A stretch of DNA of 11,787 nt. It comes from Clostridiales bacterium (GTDB taxonomy: Bacteria; Bacillota; Clostridia; Oscillospirales; Oscillospiraceae). The notes beneath the pieces were generated by a model. It was not told the DNA's origin. It saw only the letters and a list, made by a program, of their open reading frames with translations, and ran no database searches. The stretch lies in the NCBI GenBank assembly GCA_021203685.1, contig JAJQAS010000129.1, positions 1-11,787 on the forward strand, read 5' to 3'. The position numbers and the translations under genes are program-made. Shown here piece by piece: positions 5,755 to 11,787 of this stretch (position 1 is the first letter of the stretch; each line of letters starts with the position of its first letter).

Positions 5755-5785
5755 AAAAAATCCCCTCCCGGTGTTGGGAGGGGAT
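5755..5785 (-). terminator. Intrinsic terminator of the nfeD-SPFH operon
   Basis: ATCCCCTCCC (minus-strand left arm, 5776-5785) and GGGAGGGGAT (5760-5769) form a perfect 10-bp stem with a six-base loop, followed on the minus strand by TTTTTT. It begins 15 bases past the SPFH stop. Confidence 0.93.
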
Positions 5786-5799
5786 GCAGGTATCACAGA

Positions 5800-6699
5800 T
5801 TACGCTTTGGGGTCCTCGTCCACCACGCTCTTCAGCCCGGCGGCCAGTCCGGCCAGCCCCTGGATCTCGGAGGGGATGATGATTTTGGTGGCCTTGCCGT
5901 TGGCGGCGGCCTGGAAGGCCTCCAGCGACTTGAGCTTGACCACCTGTTCGTTGGGGGCGGCTTCGTTCAGCAGACGCAGGGCCTCGGCCTGGGCGGTCTG
6001 CACCTTGATAATGGCCTCGGCCTGGGCCTGGGCCTCCAGCAGACGGGCCTCCTTGGCGGCCTCCGCCCGGAGGACCTGGGCGCGCTTTTCGCCCTCGGCC
6101 TCGCGGATCTGGCTTTCCTTCTGGCCGTCGGCCCGAAGGATGGCCTCCCGGCGCTCCCGCTCCGCCTTCATCTGGCGCTCCATGGCATCCCGAATGCCCT
6201 GGGGCGGGGTGATGTTCTTGATCTCCACCCGGTTGACCTTGATGCCCCAGGGGTCGGTGGCCTCGTCCAGGATGGCCCGCATTTGGGTGTTGATGAGGTC
6301 GCGGCTGGTCAGGGACTGGTCCAGCTCCAGGTCGCCGATGATGTTCCGCAGGGTGGTGGCGGACAGGTTCTCAATGGCCCGCATGGGGTTCTGCACGCCG
6401 TAGGTGTAGAGCTCGGTGGACGACATATCATTAAAAAAAAAAAAGTCCACCTCGATGGTGACGTTGTCCTTGGTGATGACGGGCTGGGGGTCGAAATCGG
6501 CCACCTGCTCCTTCAGGGAGATGGGGTGGCTGACCCGCTCCAGGAAGGGGATCTTGACGTGGATGCCCACGCCCCAGACGGCGTAGAACGCGCCCAGCCG
6601 TTCCACCACCCGGGCCTCGGCCTGGCGGACGATGACCAGGTTCCGGGCCACCAGAATGGCCAGCAGGATCAGGATAATGATAAGGAAAAAGAAGAGCAT
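5800..6699 (-). CDS. SPFH/Band 7 protein (stomatin-like, paraslipin/QmcA type), with suspect internal segment
   Basis: 299 residues, ATG 6699 with AAGGAG seven bases upstream. An N-terminal membrane segment (1-19) is followed by VVERLGAFY at 31-39 and an SPFH domain to about 195, including LRNIIGDLELDQSLTSRD and WGIKVNRVEIKNITPP. An Ala/Glu/Arg-rich coiled coil (about 190-260) comes next, then KIIIPSEIQGLAGLAAGL near the C-terminus, as in paraslipins. These proteins oligomerise in the membrane and organise functional microdomains, usually with an NfeD partner, which is encoded immediately upstream here. Residues 86-96 (FFFFNDMSSTE) occupy the place where relatives have a stretch like AVVYFQITDPK. 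The underlying DNA is a T12 run plus a P5-adapter-like sequence (6404-6444). The frame and length are kept, so I keep the CDS whole but would not trust these residues. Confidence 0.88.
   Translation of the reverse strand: MLFFFLIIILILLAILVARNLVIVRQAEARVVERLGAFYAVWGVGIHVKIPFLERVSHPISLKEQVADFDPQPVITKDNVTIEVDFFFFNDMSSTELYTYGVQNPMRAIENLSATTLRNIIGDLELDQSLTSRDLINTQMRAILDEATDPWGIKVNRVEIKNITPPQGIRDAMERQMKAERERREAILRADGQKESQIREAEGEKRAQVLRAEAAKEARLLEAQAQAEAIIKVQTAQAEALRLLNEAAPNEQVVKLKSLEAFQAAANGKATKIIIPSEIQGLAGLAAGLKSVVDEDPKA
6404..6444 (-). other. Illumina P5-like sequence with T12 run inside the SPFH gene
   Basis: Read on the minus strand, twelve T (6433-6444) precede a 29-base sequence (6404-6432) that matches 25 of 29 bases of the P5 flow-cell oligonucleotide. 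It starts AATGATATGTCGTCCACCGA, where P5 has AATGATACGGCGACCACCGA. The mismatches are at P5 positions 8, 10, 13 and 22. P5 on flow cells is preceded by a T spacer, and its translation, FFFFNDTATTEIYT, is a known contaminant peptide; this gene encodes FFFFNDMSSTELYT. Confidence 0.8.
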
Positions 6700-6730
6700 G
6701 GTAAAACTCCTTTCTGATGTGGGAAAAGGG

Positions 6731-7207
6731 TTATTGGGAATCAGAAGGCGCGGCTTCTGTCTCCGGGCGGACGATGACCCGCACGCCCTCGATGCGGAGG
6801 ATGGTGACGTGGACGCCTGGGGAGATGGGTTCGCCGCCCTCAGACCGGGCGGACCAAATCTGACCGGACACCTTGACCTGCCCCCTGGCGGTGAGGTTGT
6901 CGATGGCCTCGGTGACGATGCCGGTTTTCCCTAAAATGCGGTCGGCGTTGGTGGGGGTAAAGCCCTTCTTCTGGAACAGATGGGTGGCCAGGGGACGCAT
7001 CAGCAGCAGCGTCACCAGCGATACCACCGCGAACACGAACAGCTGCACCCACAGGTTGTCGATGACCAGCGAGACCAGCATGGCCGCCAGCGCGCCCAGA
7101 GCGAACCACACCGAGCTGAGACTGACGGTGACGCCCTCCAGCACGGCGAAGAACACCAGCAAAATCAGCCAGACCATCGGGGCGGAGAGAGAAAAGAGCT
7201 GTGGCAT
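6731..7207 (-). CDS. NfeD-family membrane protein (short form)
   Basis: 158 residues, ATG 7207 with GGAGG nine bases upstream. Three hydrophobic segments (about 11-27, 32-50 and 52-71) lead to a C-terminal OB-fold domain (about 93-148). The OB-fold shows the family pattern: LGKTGIVTEAIDNL, GQVKVSGQIWSARS, ISPGVHVTILRIEGVRVIV. The short NfeD class lacks the protease-like N-terminal domain of long NfeD proteins and occurs beside SPFH genes, as here, with 31 bases between the two ORFs. NfeD is thought to bind and assist its SPFH partner in membrane microdomains; the exact role is unsettled. It is first in a two-gene operon with a promoter at 7271-7299 and a terminator at 5755-5785. Confidence 0.88.
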   Translation of the reverse strand: MPQLFSLSAPMVWLILLVFFAVLEGVTVSLSSVWFALGALAAMLVSLVIDNLWVQLFVFAVVSLVTLLLMRPLATHLFQKKGFTPTNADRILGKTGIVTEAIDNLTARGQVKVSGQIWSARSEGGEPISPGVHVTILRIEGVRVIVRPETEAAPSDSQ

Positions 7208-7270
7208 GAAGGGAACCCTCCTTTCGTGGGGATAAAATCACTGGAAGGCGGATTCCTCCCTGTATGGAAT

Positions 7271-7299
7271 AGGATAACACAAGTCGCAGATAAAGTCCA
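7271..7299 (-). promoter_or_regulatory. Promoter of the nfeD-SPFH operon
   Basis: On the minus strand TGGACT (7294-7299), a 17-base spacer and TATCCT (7271-7276) with an extended -10 TG. Each box matches 4 of 6 bases. It faces away from the promoter at 7310-7338, with only ten bases between the two -35 boxes. Confidence 0.55.
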
Positions 7300-7309
7300 G
7301 AAAATAAGA

Positions 7310-7338
7310 TTGCAATTCGGTTAAAATTTGGGTATACT
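7310..7338 (+). promoter_or_regulatory. Promoter of the RlmL-like methyltransferase gene
   Basis: TTGCAA (7310-7315), a 17-base spacer and TATACT (7333-7338). The leader to ATG 7403 is about 58 bases. Confidence 0.75.
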
Positions 7339-7402
7339 GTTGCTAAAATTGAGGATGAGACCGCGTGTACCTGCACAGAGGCGGGAACAAGGAGAAATAG
7401 AC

Positions 7403-8524
7403 ATGAATCACATCAAACTGGAGGTCCCCTGTCTGCTGGGGCTGGAAAAACTGGTGGCCGACGAGATGAAGCGGCTGGGGCTGGCGGAAGTCCGGGCGGA
7501 AAACGGCCGGGTCACCTGTAAGGGGACGCTGGCGGACATCCCCCGGCTGAACATCAACCTGCGCTGCGGGGCCAGGGTGCTGGCGGTGCTGGCGGAGTTC
7601 CCGGCCACCTCCTTCGAGGAGCTGTTTCAGGGAGTGAAGGCCGTCCCCTGGCAGGACTGGATCCCCAAAAACGGGGAGTTCCCCGTGAAGGGGTACTCCA
7701 TCAACTCCCAGCTCCACTCAGTTCCCGCCTGCCAGTCCATCGTGAAGAAGGCGGCCTCCGCCAAACTGGGGGAGGTCTACGGGACGGAGTGGCTGCCGGA
7801 GGACGGCCCACGGTACCAGATTCGGTTCTCCATCATGAAGGACCAGGTGCATCTCTGCCTGGACACCAGCGGCGAGGGCCTTTACAAGCGGGGCTACCGG
7901 GCGGTGAACAACGGCGCGCCTCTGCGGGAGACCCTGGCAGCGGCGATGGTGCTGCTCACCGGTTACCGGGGGCTTGACCCCTTCTGCGACCCCTTCTGCG
8001 GGTCGGGGACCATCCCCATCGAGGCGGCGCTCATCGCCAAAAATCGCGCCCCGGGGCTAAACCGCACCTTTGCCGCCCAGAAGTGGGCCGCGCTGCCCCA
8101 GCAGAGCTGGCTGGACGCGGCGGATGAGGCCATCAGCAAAGAATACGACCGGGTCTACGACATCTGGGGCGGGGACATCGACCCCCGCAGCGTGGAGATC
8201 GCCCAGGCCAACGCCGTCAAGGCCGACGTGGAGGACACCGTCCGCTTCGAGGTCTACGACGCCCGGCGGTTTTACAGCACCGCCCCCTATGGCCGTCTGG
8301 TCACCAACCCGCCCTATGGCGAGCGGCTGATGGAAAAGGACGAGGTCACGGAGCTGTACCGGGCCTTTGGCCATACGGTTCGGCTGCTGCCGGAGGGGTG
8401 GCGGACGGCCATCCTCTCCAGCCACACGGAGTTTGAGGACGCCTTCGGCCAGCGGGCCAAAAAGAAGCGGAAGCTCTATAATGGTATGATCAAATGCGAC
8501 CTGTTTATGTATGGGAAAGTTTGA
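7403..8524 (+). CDS. THUMP-domain class I SAM-dependent RNA methyltransferase (RlmL/YpsC-like)
   Basis: 373 residues from ATG 7403 with AAGGAG eight bases upstream; an in-frame TTG at 7328 lies before the -10 box and is excluded. The N-terminal ferredoxin-like and THUMP region (about 1-155) binds RNA. The catalytic Rossmann domain begins with the SAM-binding motif DPFCGSGTIPIEAAL (196-210), has the acidic GGDID (256-260) and carries the N-methylase motif NPPYGERL (302-309). This arrangement matches RlmL and its Firmicute relative YpsC, which make m2G in 23S rRNA (G2445 in E. coli RlmL). RlmL in enterobacteria is fused to an RlmK domain; this protein lacks that half. A basic tail (RAKKKRKLYNGMIKCDLFMY) ends it. 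The substrate is inferred from the family. It stands alone, divergent from nfeD. Confidence 0.9.
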   Translation: MNHIKLEVPCLLGLEKLVADEMKRLGLAEVRAENGRVTCKGTLADIPRLNINLRCGARVLAVLAEFPATSFEELFQGVKAVPWQDWIPKNGEFPVKGYSINSQLHSVPACQSIVKKAASAKLGEVYGTEWLPEDGPRYQIRFSIMKDQVHLCLDTSGEGLYKRGYRAVNNGAPLRETLAAAMVLLTGYRGLDPFCDPFCGSGTIPIEAALIAKNRAPGLNRTFAAQKWAALPQQSWLDAADEAISKEYDRVYDIWGGDIDPRSVEIAQANAVKADVEDTVRFEVYDARRFYSTAPYGRLVTNPPYGERLMEKDEVTELYRAFGHTVRLLPEGWRTAILSSHTEFEDAFGQRAKKKRKLYNGMIKCDLFMYGKV

Positions 8525-8543
8525 CGGGTCAAAAAAATGCAAT

Positions 8544-8581
8544 AAACCCGGCGGAGCCAGTCAAAGGCTCCGCCGGGTTTT
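8544..8581. terminator. Bidirectional terminator between methyltransferase and Ig-domain gene
   Basis: A perfect 15-bp stem, AAACCCGGCGGAGCC (8544-8558) with GGCTCCGCCGGGTTT (8566-8580), and a seven-base loop. TTTTG ends it on the plus strand; on the minus strand the stem is followed by ATTGCATTTTTTT. It lies between convergent ORFs ending at 8524 and 8600. Confidence 0.88.
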
Positions 8582-8599
8582 GTATATCCTTTATGTTGC

Positions 8600-9568
8600 T
8601 CAGTTGGGGGCTACGCGGACGATGATGGTCAGCGTCTCGCTGCCGCTGGTGCAGGTGACGGTGGTGTTGCCCTTGCTCACGCCCACGATGTAGCCGCTGG
8701 AGCTGACCGTGGCGATAGACGGGTCGGCGCTGGACCAGGTGTAGGTGCCGTTGCCGCCGGTGGGGTTGCAGGTGTAGCCGTCTCCAACGTTGGTCAGAGT
8801 GATGTCCGTGTATTCCACGACGATGCTGCCGGTGGTTTCTGCTTCCTCGGTTTCAGCAGTCTCAGCGGTTTCTTCCTGCTCTGTCTGCTCCGCTTCTTCT
8901 TCTTCAGCGGGGGCGTTGCAGCGCACCACGCACTGGGCGGTCAGCCCACCGGCGGACACGGTGACGGTACACTGTCCCTCTCCCACATAAGTGACCAGGC
9001 CGTTCTGGGCCACCGCAGCCACGCTCTCGTCGTCGCTGGACCAGGTGTAGGTGCCCTCCCATGTCTCCGGGGAGACGGTGGCGGTCAGGTCGTAGGTTTC
9101 GCCCTCGGACAGGGTCAGGTCGTAGAAGTCCAGGGTCAGGGTCTCCGCCTCCATGGTTTCGACCGCTTCCTCCGGCTCCGGCTGGGCAGAAACGCTGCTG
9201 GCGGCGCTGTGGTCGGCATCGCCCTGGGCGCTGGAATCCGCCGGGTCCACTTCCTCCACCTGGGCGGAGGTGGCGCTGCTGTCCGGTACAGCCTGGGACA
9301 GGGCCTGGACGCACAGCCAGACCGCCGCCGCCAGGGCGATGAGCAGCAATACGATGATGATCAACAGGGATGCCCGGGAGAGCGTGCTCCCCGCCGGGCC
9401 GAAGCCGCCGCCGTACTGGTCCACGGTGACGCGGTCGTTGTCCCCCTCCATGGTGTTGTTGGCGGTCTCTTCGCCGCAGTGGGGACAGTTGGGCAAGGAC
9501 GGGTCGTAGTACCCGTCGCAGTTTTTGCAGTGCAGCAGATCGTTGGGTTCGTTATCCCGGTGTTTCAT
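8600..9568 (-). CDS. Zinc-ribbon, single-TM protein with two Ig-like (Big_2) domains
   Basis: 322 residues from ATG 9568 (AAGGG about nine bases upstream). The order is: a cytoplasmic zinc ribbon with CKNC at 14-17 and CPHC at 28-31; a hydrophilic stretch; one transmembrane helix (about 66-88); an acidic Ser/Ala/Glu linker; Big_2-like domain 1 (about 143-216); an EEEAEQTEQEETAETAET-type linker (about 221-247); and Big_2-like domain 2 (about 248-319). Both domains share TYTWSSxDxSxAxV and a 22-base identical DNA stretch (8728-8749 and 9034-9055), pointing to internal duplication. With no signal peptide, the helix probably acts as a signal anchor, putting the zinc ribbon inside and the Ig domains outside. 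Big_2 domains occur in adhesins and wall proteins. Function unknown; it might sense or scaffold across the membrane. It follows folC but has its own promoter. Confidence 0.85.
   Translation of the reverse strand: MKHRDNEPNDLLHCKNCDGYYDPSLPNCPHCGEETANNTMEGDNDRVTVDQYGGGFGPAGSTLSRASLLIIIVLLLIALAAAVWLCVQALSQAVPDSSATSAQVEEVDPADSSAQGDADHSAASSVSAQPEPEEAVETMEAETLTLDFYDLTLSEGETYDLTATVSPETWEGTYTWSSDDESVAAVAQNGLVTYVGEGQCTVTVSAGGLTAQCVVRCNAPAEEEEAEQTEQEETAETAETEEAETTGSIVVEYTDITLTNVGDGYTCNPTGGNGTYTWSSADPSIATVSSSGYIVGVSKGNTTVTCTSGSETLTIIVRVAPN
8728..9055. repeat. Direct repeat pair encoding the Ig-domain TYTWSS motif
   Basis: Identical 22-base copies starting CGCTGGACCAGGTGTAGG occur at 8728-8749 and 9034-9055, same orientation, in frame with the two Big_2-like domains. 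They mark a duplicated domain rather than a mobile element. Confidence 0.85.
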
Positions 9569-9607
9569 GGCAGGAGACCCTTTCCTTCAGTAAAAATCCT
9601 TGTATCT

Positions 9608-9636
9608 ATCATACCTTTTTTGGAAGGGAGCGTCAA
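9608..9636 (-). promoter_or_regulatory. Promoter of the zinc-ribbon/Ig protein
   Basis: On the minus strand TTGACG (9631-9636), a 17-base spacer and TATGAT (9608-9613), 5 of 6 in each box. It lies in the gap after folC, for which no terminator was seen, so read-through from folC is also possible. Confidence 0.8.
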
Positions 9637-9692
9637 CCGAAAACCGCGAAAAAACCGGGTGAAGGGGGAGAAAAGGCGCTGCGGGGCGAGGA

Positions 9693-10964
<1,272 letters not shown>

Positions 10965-11159
10965 AGCAAGACCTTCTTTGTATTCTGTAAAAAATCACTA
11001 AATTGGTTGGCTCTTTTATTATCCCAATTTCTCCGAATTTTGTCAATTAGTTTGAAGAAAATTTTTGTCGAAAAAATTGATAAAATTTTCACAAAGAATC
11101 GCCATTTGTTTGACACCACCGGGTTTTATGTGCCATTTCACGAGATTTTGTCGCTGCCC
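10965..11159. other. AT-rich divergent intergenic region
   Basis: Between folC (-) and the riboswitch unit (+). It holds the folC promoter at 11018-11046 and, upstream of it, a 9-bp inverted repeat GAAAATTTT/AAAATTTTC (11057-11065, 11082-11090) with A/T runs that could act as an UP element or protein site. No ORF is credible. Confidence 0.55.
11018..11046 (-). promoter_or_regulatory. Promoter of folC
   Basis: On the minus strand TTGACA (11041-11046), a 17-base spacer and GATAAT (11018-11023), with an extended -10 TG. Strong by inspection. Confidence 0.88.
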
Positions 11160-11188
11160 TTGCTTTTGGGGGAGGGCTGTGCTATAAT
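11160..11188 (+). promoter_or_regulatory. Promoter of the cobalamin-riboswitch unit
   Basis: TTGCTT (11160-11165), a 17-base spacer and a perfect TATAAT (11183-11188) with extended -10 TGC. The transcript would start about 15 bases before the riboswitch. Confidence 0.85.
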
Positions 11189-11210
11189 CCAACCAAACGA
11201 AATGAATGTG

Positions 11211-11365
11211 AGCTCAGGTCATGGAAGTTGGGTGAAAGTCCCACGCAAGGCCGTTGCTGTAATTCGCCGAAACACTCCGGCACAGATGTCACTGGGGACC
11301 TCCCTGGGAAGACGCCGGAGCCGCTCACCGGGCTGAGGCGATAAGCCAGAATACTTGCCTGCGCT
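11211..11365 (+). ncRNA. Cobalamin (B12) riboswitch aptamer
   Basis: The conserved core is recognisable in order: GGGTGAAAGTCCCACGC (from 11230), GCCGTTGCTGTAA matching the family's GCCACTGTAA region, TCACTGGGGACC and CTGGGAAGACGCC, GAGGCGATAAGCC, and the B12 box AAGCCAGAATACTTGCCTGC at 11343-11362 (family form AAGCCAGGAGACCTGCC). CAGGT near 11215 pairs with ACTTGCCTG to close the P1 stem. The RNA binds adenosyl- or related cobalamin and normally lowers expression when B12 is plentiful. A terminator lies downstream at 11505-11541. Boundaries are approximate. Confidence 0.92.
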
Positions 11366-11504
11366 CTGCCGCCTGGCGGCAATATGTCCATCTCTGCGGA
11401 CTTCCGGAGCTGGGGATAGAAGGAAATGACGTACCGACACCCGATTTTCACCGGGCGACAGCGGTTTTGTTTGGTGCGCTCTTTTTCCTGTTCCTCAGTA
11501 TGTA
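11366..11504 (+). promoter_or_regulatory. Expression-platform region between aptamer and terminator
   Basis: GCGGAC at 11396-11401 is complementary to GTCCGC at 11509-11514, the left arm of the terminator, so it could form an antiterminator. A small hairpin GCCGC/GCGGC (11369-11380) lies just after the aptamer. The remainder (CACCCGATTTTCACCGGG and following) is of unknown role. Confidence 0.4.
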
Positions 11505-11541
11505 AGCCGTCCGCGAAGTAGTTCGTGGACGGTTGTTTTTT
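11505..11541 (+). terminator. Riboswitch-associated intrinsic terminator
   Basis: CCGTCCGCGAA (11507-11517) pairs with TTCGTGGACGG (11522-11532) through one G-T pair, loop GTAG, followed by TTGTTTTTT. It sits 21 bases before the start codon, so its formation would block the downstream gene. Confidence 0.88.
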
Positions 11542-11561
11542 AACAATCAGGAGGTTCCCTT

Positions 11562-11787
11562 ATGAAAACCATGCAAAAACTGCTTCTCGTCCTGCTGTCC
11601 TGCCTGTTGCTGGCCGTCCCGGCCCTGGCGGCGGAGACCCCCGCCGACGGCACCTACACCGTGGAGCTGACCATGTCCGGCGGCACCGGCAAAGCCTCCA
11701 TTGACTCCCCGGTGGAGATCGTGGTGGAAGACGGGGCCATCACCGCCACGGTGGTCTGGTCCAGCTCCAACTACGACCGGATGACGG
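11562..11787 (+). CDS. B12-controlled exported protein, N-terminal part (cut by window edge)
   Basis: 75 codons are visible from ATG 11562, with AGGAGG seven bases upstream. The first 23 or so residues (MKTMQKLLLVLLSCLLLAVP and on to ALA) form a Sec signal peptide, cleaved probably before AETPADG. No proper lipobox is seen. The mature start, DGTYTVELTMSGGTGKASID then SPVEIVVEDGAITATVVWSS and NYDRMT, is a small beta-rich module. I recall similar 'DGxYxVxVxxxGGxGxAxVxSP' modules at the start of exported proteins near metal or cobalamin uptake genes, but cannot name the family. Being directly downstream of a cobalamin riboswitch and terminator, it is probably part of B12 or cobalt uptake, perhaps a surface binding component; this is inference from regulation. 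Confidence 0.8.
   Translation, partial: MKTMQKLLLVLLSCLLLAVPALAAETPADGTYTVELTMSGGTGKASIDSPVEIVVEDGAITATVVWSSSNYDRMT

Noticed and set aside
6404..6444. Programmed slippage or phase-variable poly-T tract in the SPFH gene
   Set aside because: The T12 run is immediately joined to a P5-like sequence, and the frame is intact, so an adapter artefact explains it better.
5632..6717. Long plus-strand open frame opposite the SPFH gene
   Set aside because: Gly/Leu/Val/His-rich shadow translation; the minus strand has the real gene with promoter-operon-terminator structure.
8728..9055. Insertion-sequence ends or attachment-site pair
   Set aside because: The two identical 22-base copies lie in frame at the same place in two homologous Ig-like domains, so domain duplication explains them.

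Overview
The window looks like chromosomal DNA from a GC-rich, low-copy-repeat member of the class Clostridia, most likely Oscillospiraceae (the Flavonifractor/Oscillibacter/Lawsonibacter kind). This is an inference from GC-rich coding sequence, AT-rich intergenic spacers with clear sigma-A promoters, strong AGGAGG ribosome binding sites, and gene content typical of Firmicutes (rpsF-ssb-rpsR, DUF975, S11 carboxypeptidase, NfeD plus SPFH, cobalamin riboswitch). No tRNA, rRNA, CRISPR array, transposase or phage gene was seen.

Layout. 1-203 (-): start of an exported surface protein, cut by the window edge. 468-1295 (-): a TtcA-type PP-loop tRNA thiolase. 1322-1579: a remarkable non-coding block of two adjacent cloverleaf-like sets of inverted repeats, followed by looser hairpins to about 1700. 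1975-3129 (+): a secreted D-Ala-D-Ala carboxypeptidase. 3564-4439 (+): a DUF975 membrane protein, ending at a bidirectional terminator. 4516-5614 (-): the rpsF-ssb-rpsR operon with a perfect consensus promoter. 5800-7207 (-): nfeD followed by an SPFH/stomatin-like protein. 7403-8524 (+): a THUMP-type RlmL-like RNA methyltransferase, divergent from nfeD. 8600-9568 (-): a zinc-ribbon, transmembrane, two-Ig-domain protein. 9693-10964 (-): folC. 11160-11541 (+): promoter, cobalamin riboswitch and intrinsic terminator controlling the exported protein that starts at 11562 and runs off the window.

Most genes are separate housekeeping units. The real functional groups are the S6/SSB/S18 operon, the NfeD-SPFH membrane pair, and the B12-controlled unit at the right edge.

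Two observations stand out. First, 1322-1579 is almost entirely accounted for by nested perfect or near-perfect stems, arranged as two three-armed structures each closed by its own outer stem; I cannot match it to a named element. Second, inside the SPFH gene (6404-6444) an A12/T12 run joined to a sequence matching 25 of 29 bases of the Illumina P5 oligonucleotide replaces a conserved stretch of the protein. This is most probably a sequencing or assembly artefact, not biology.
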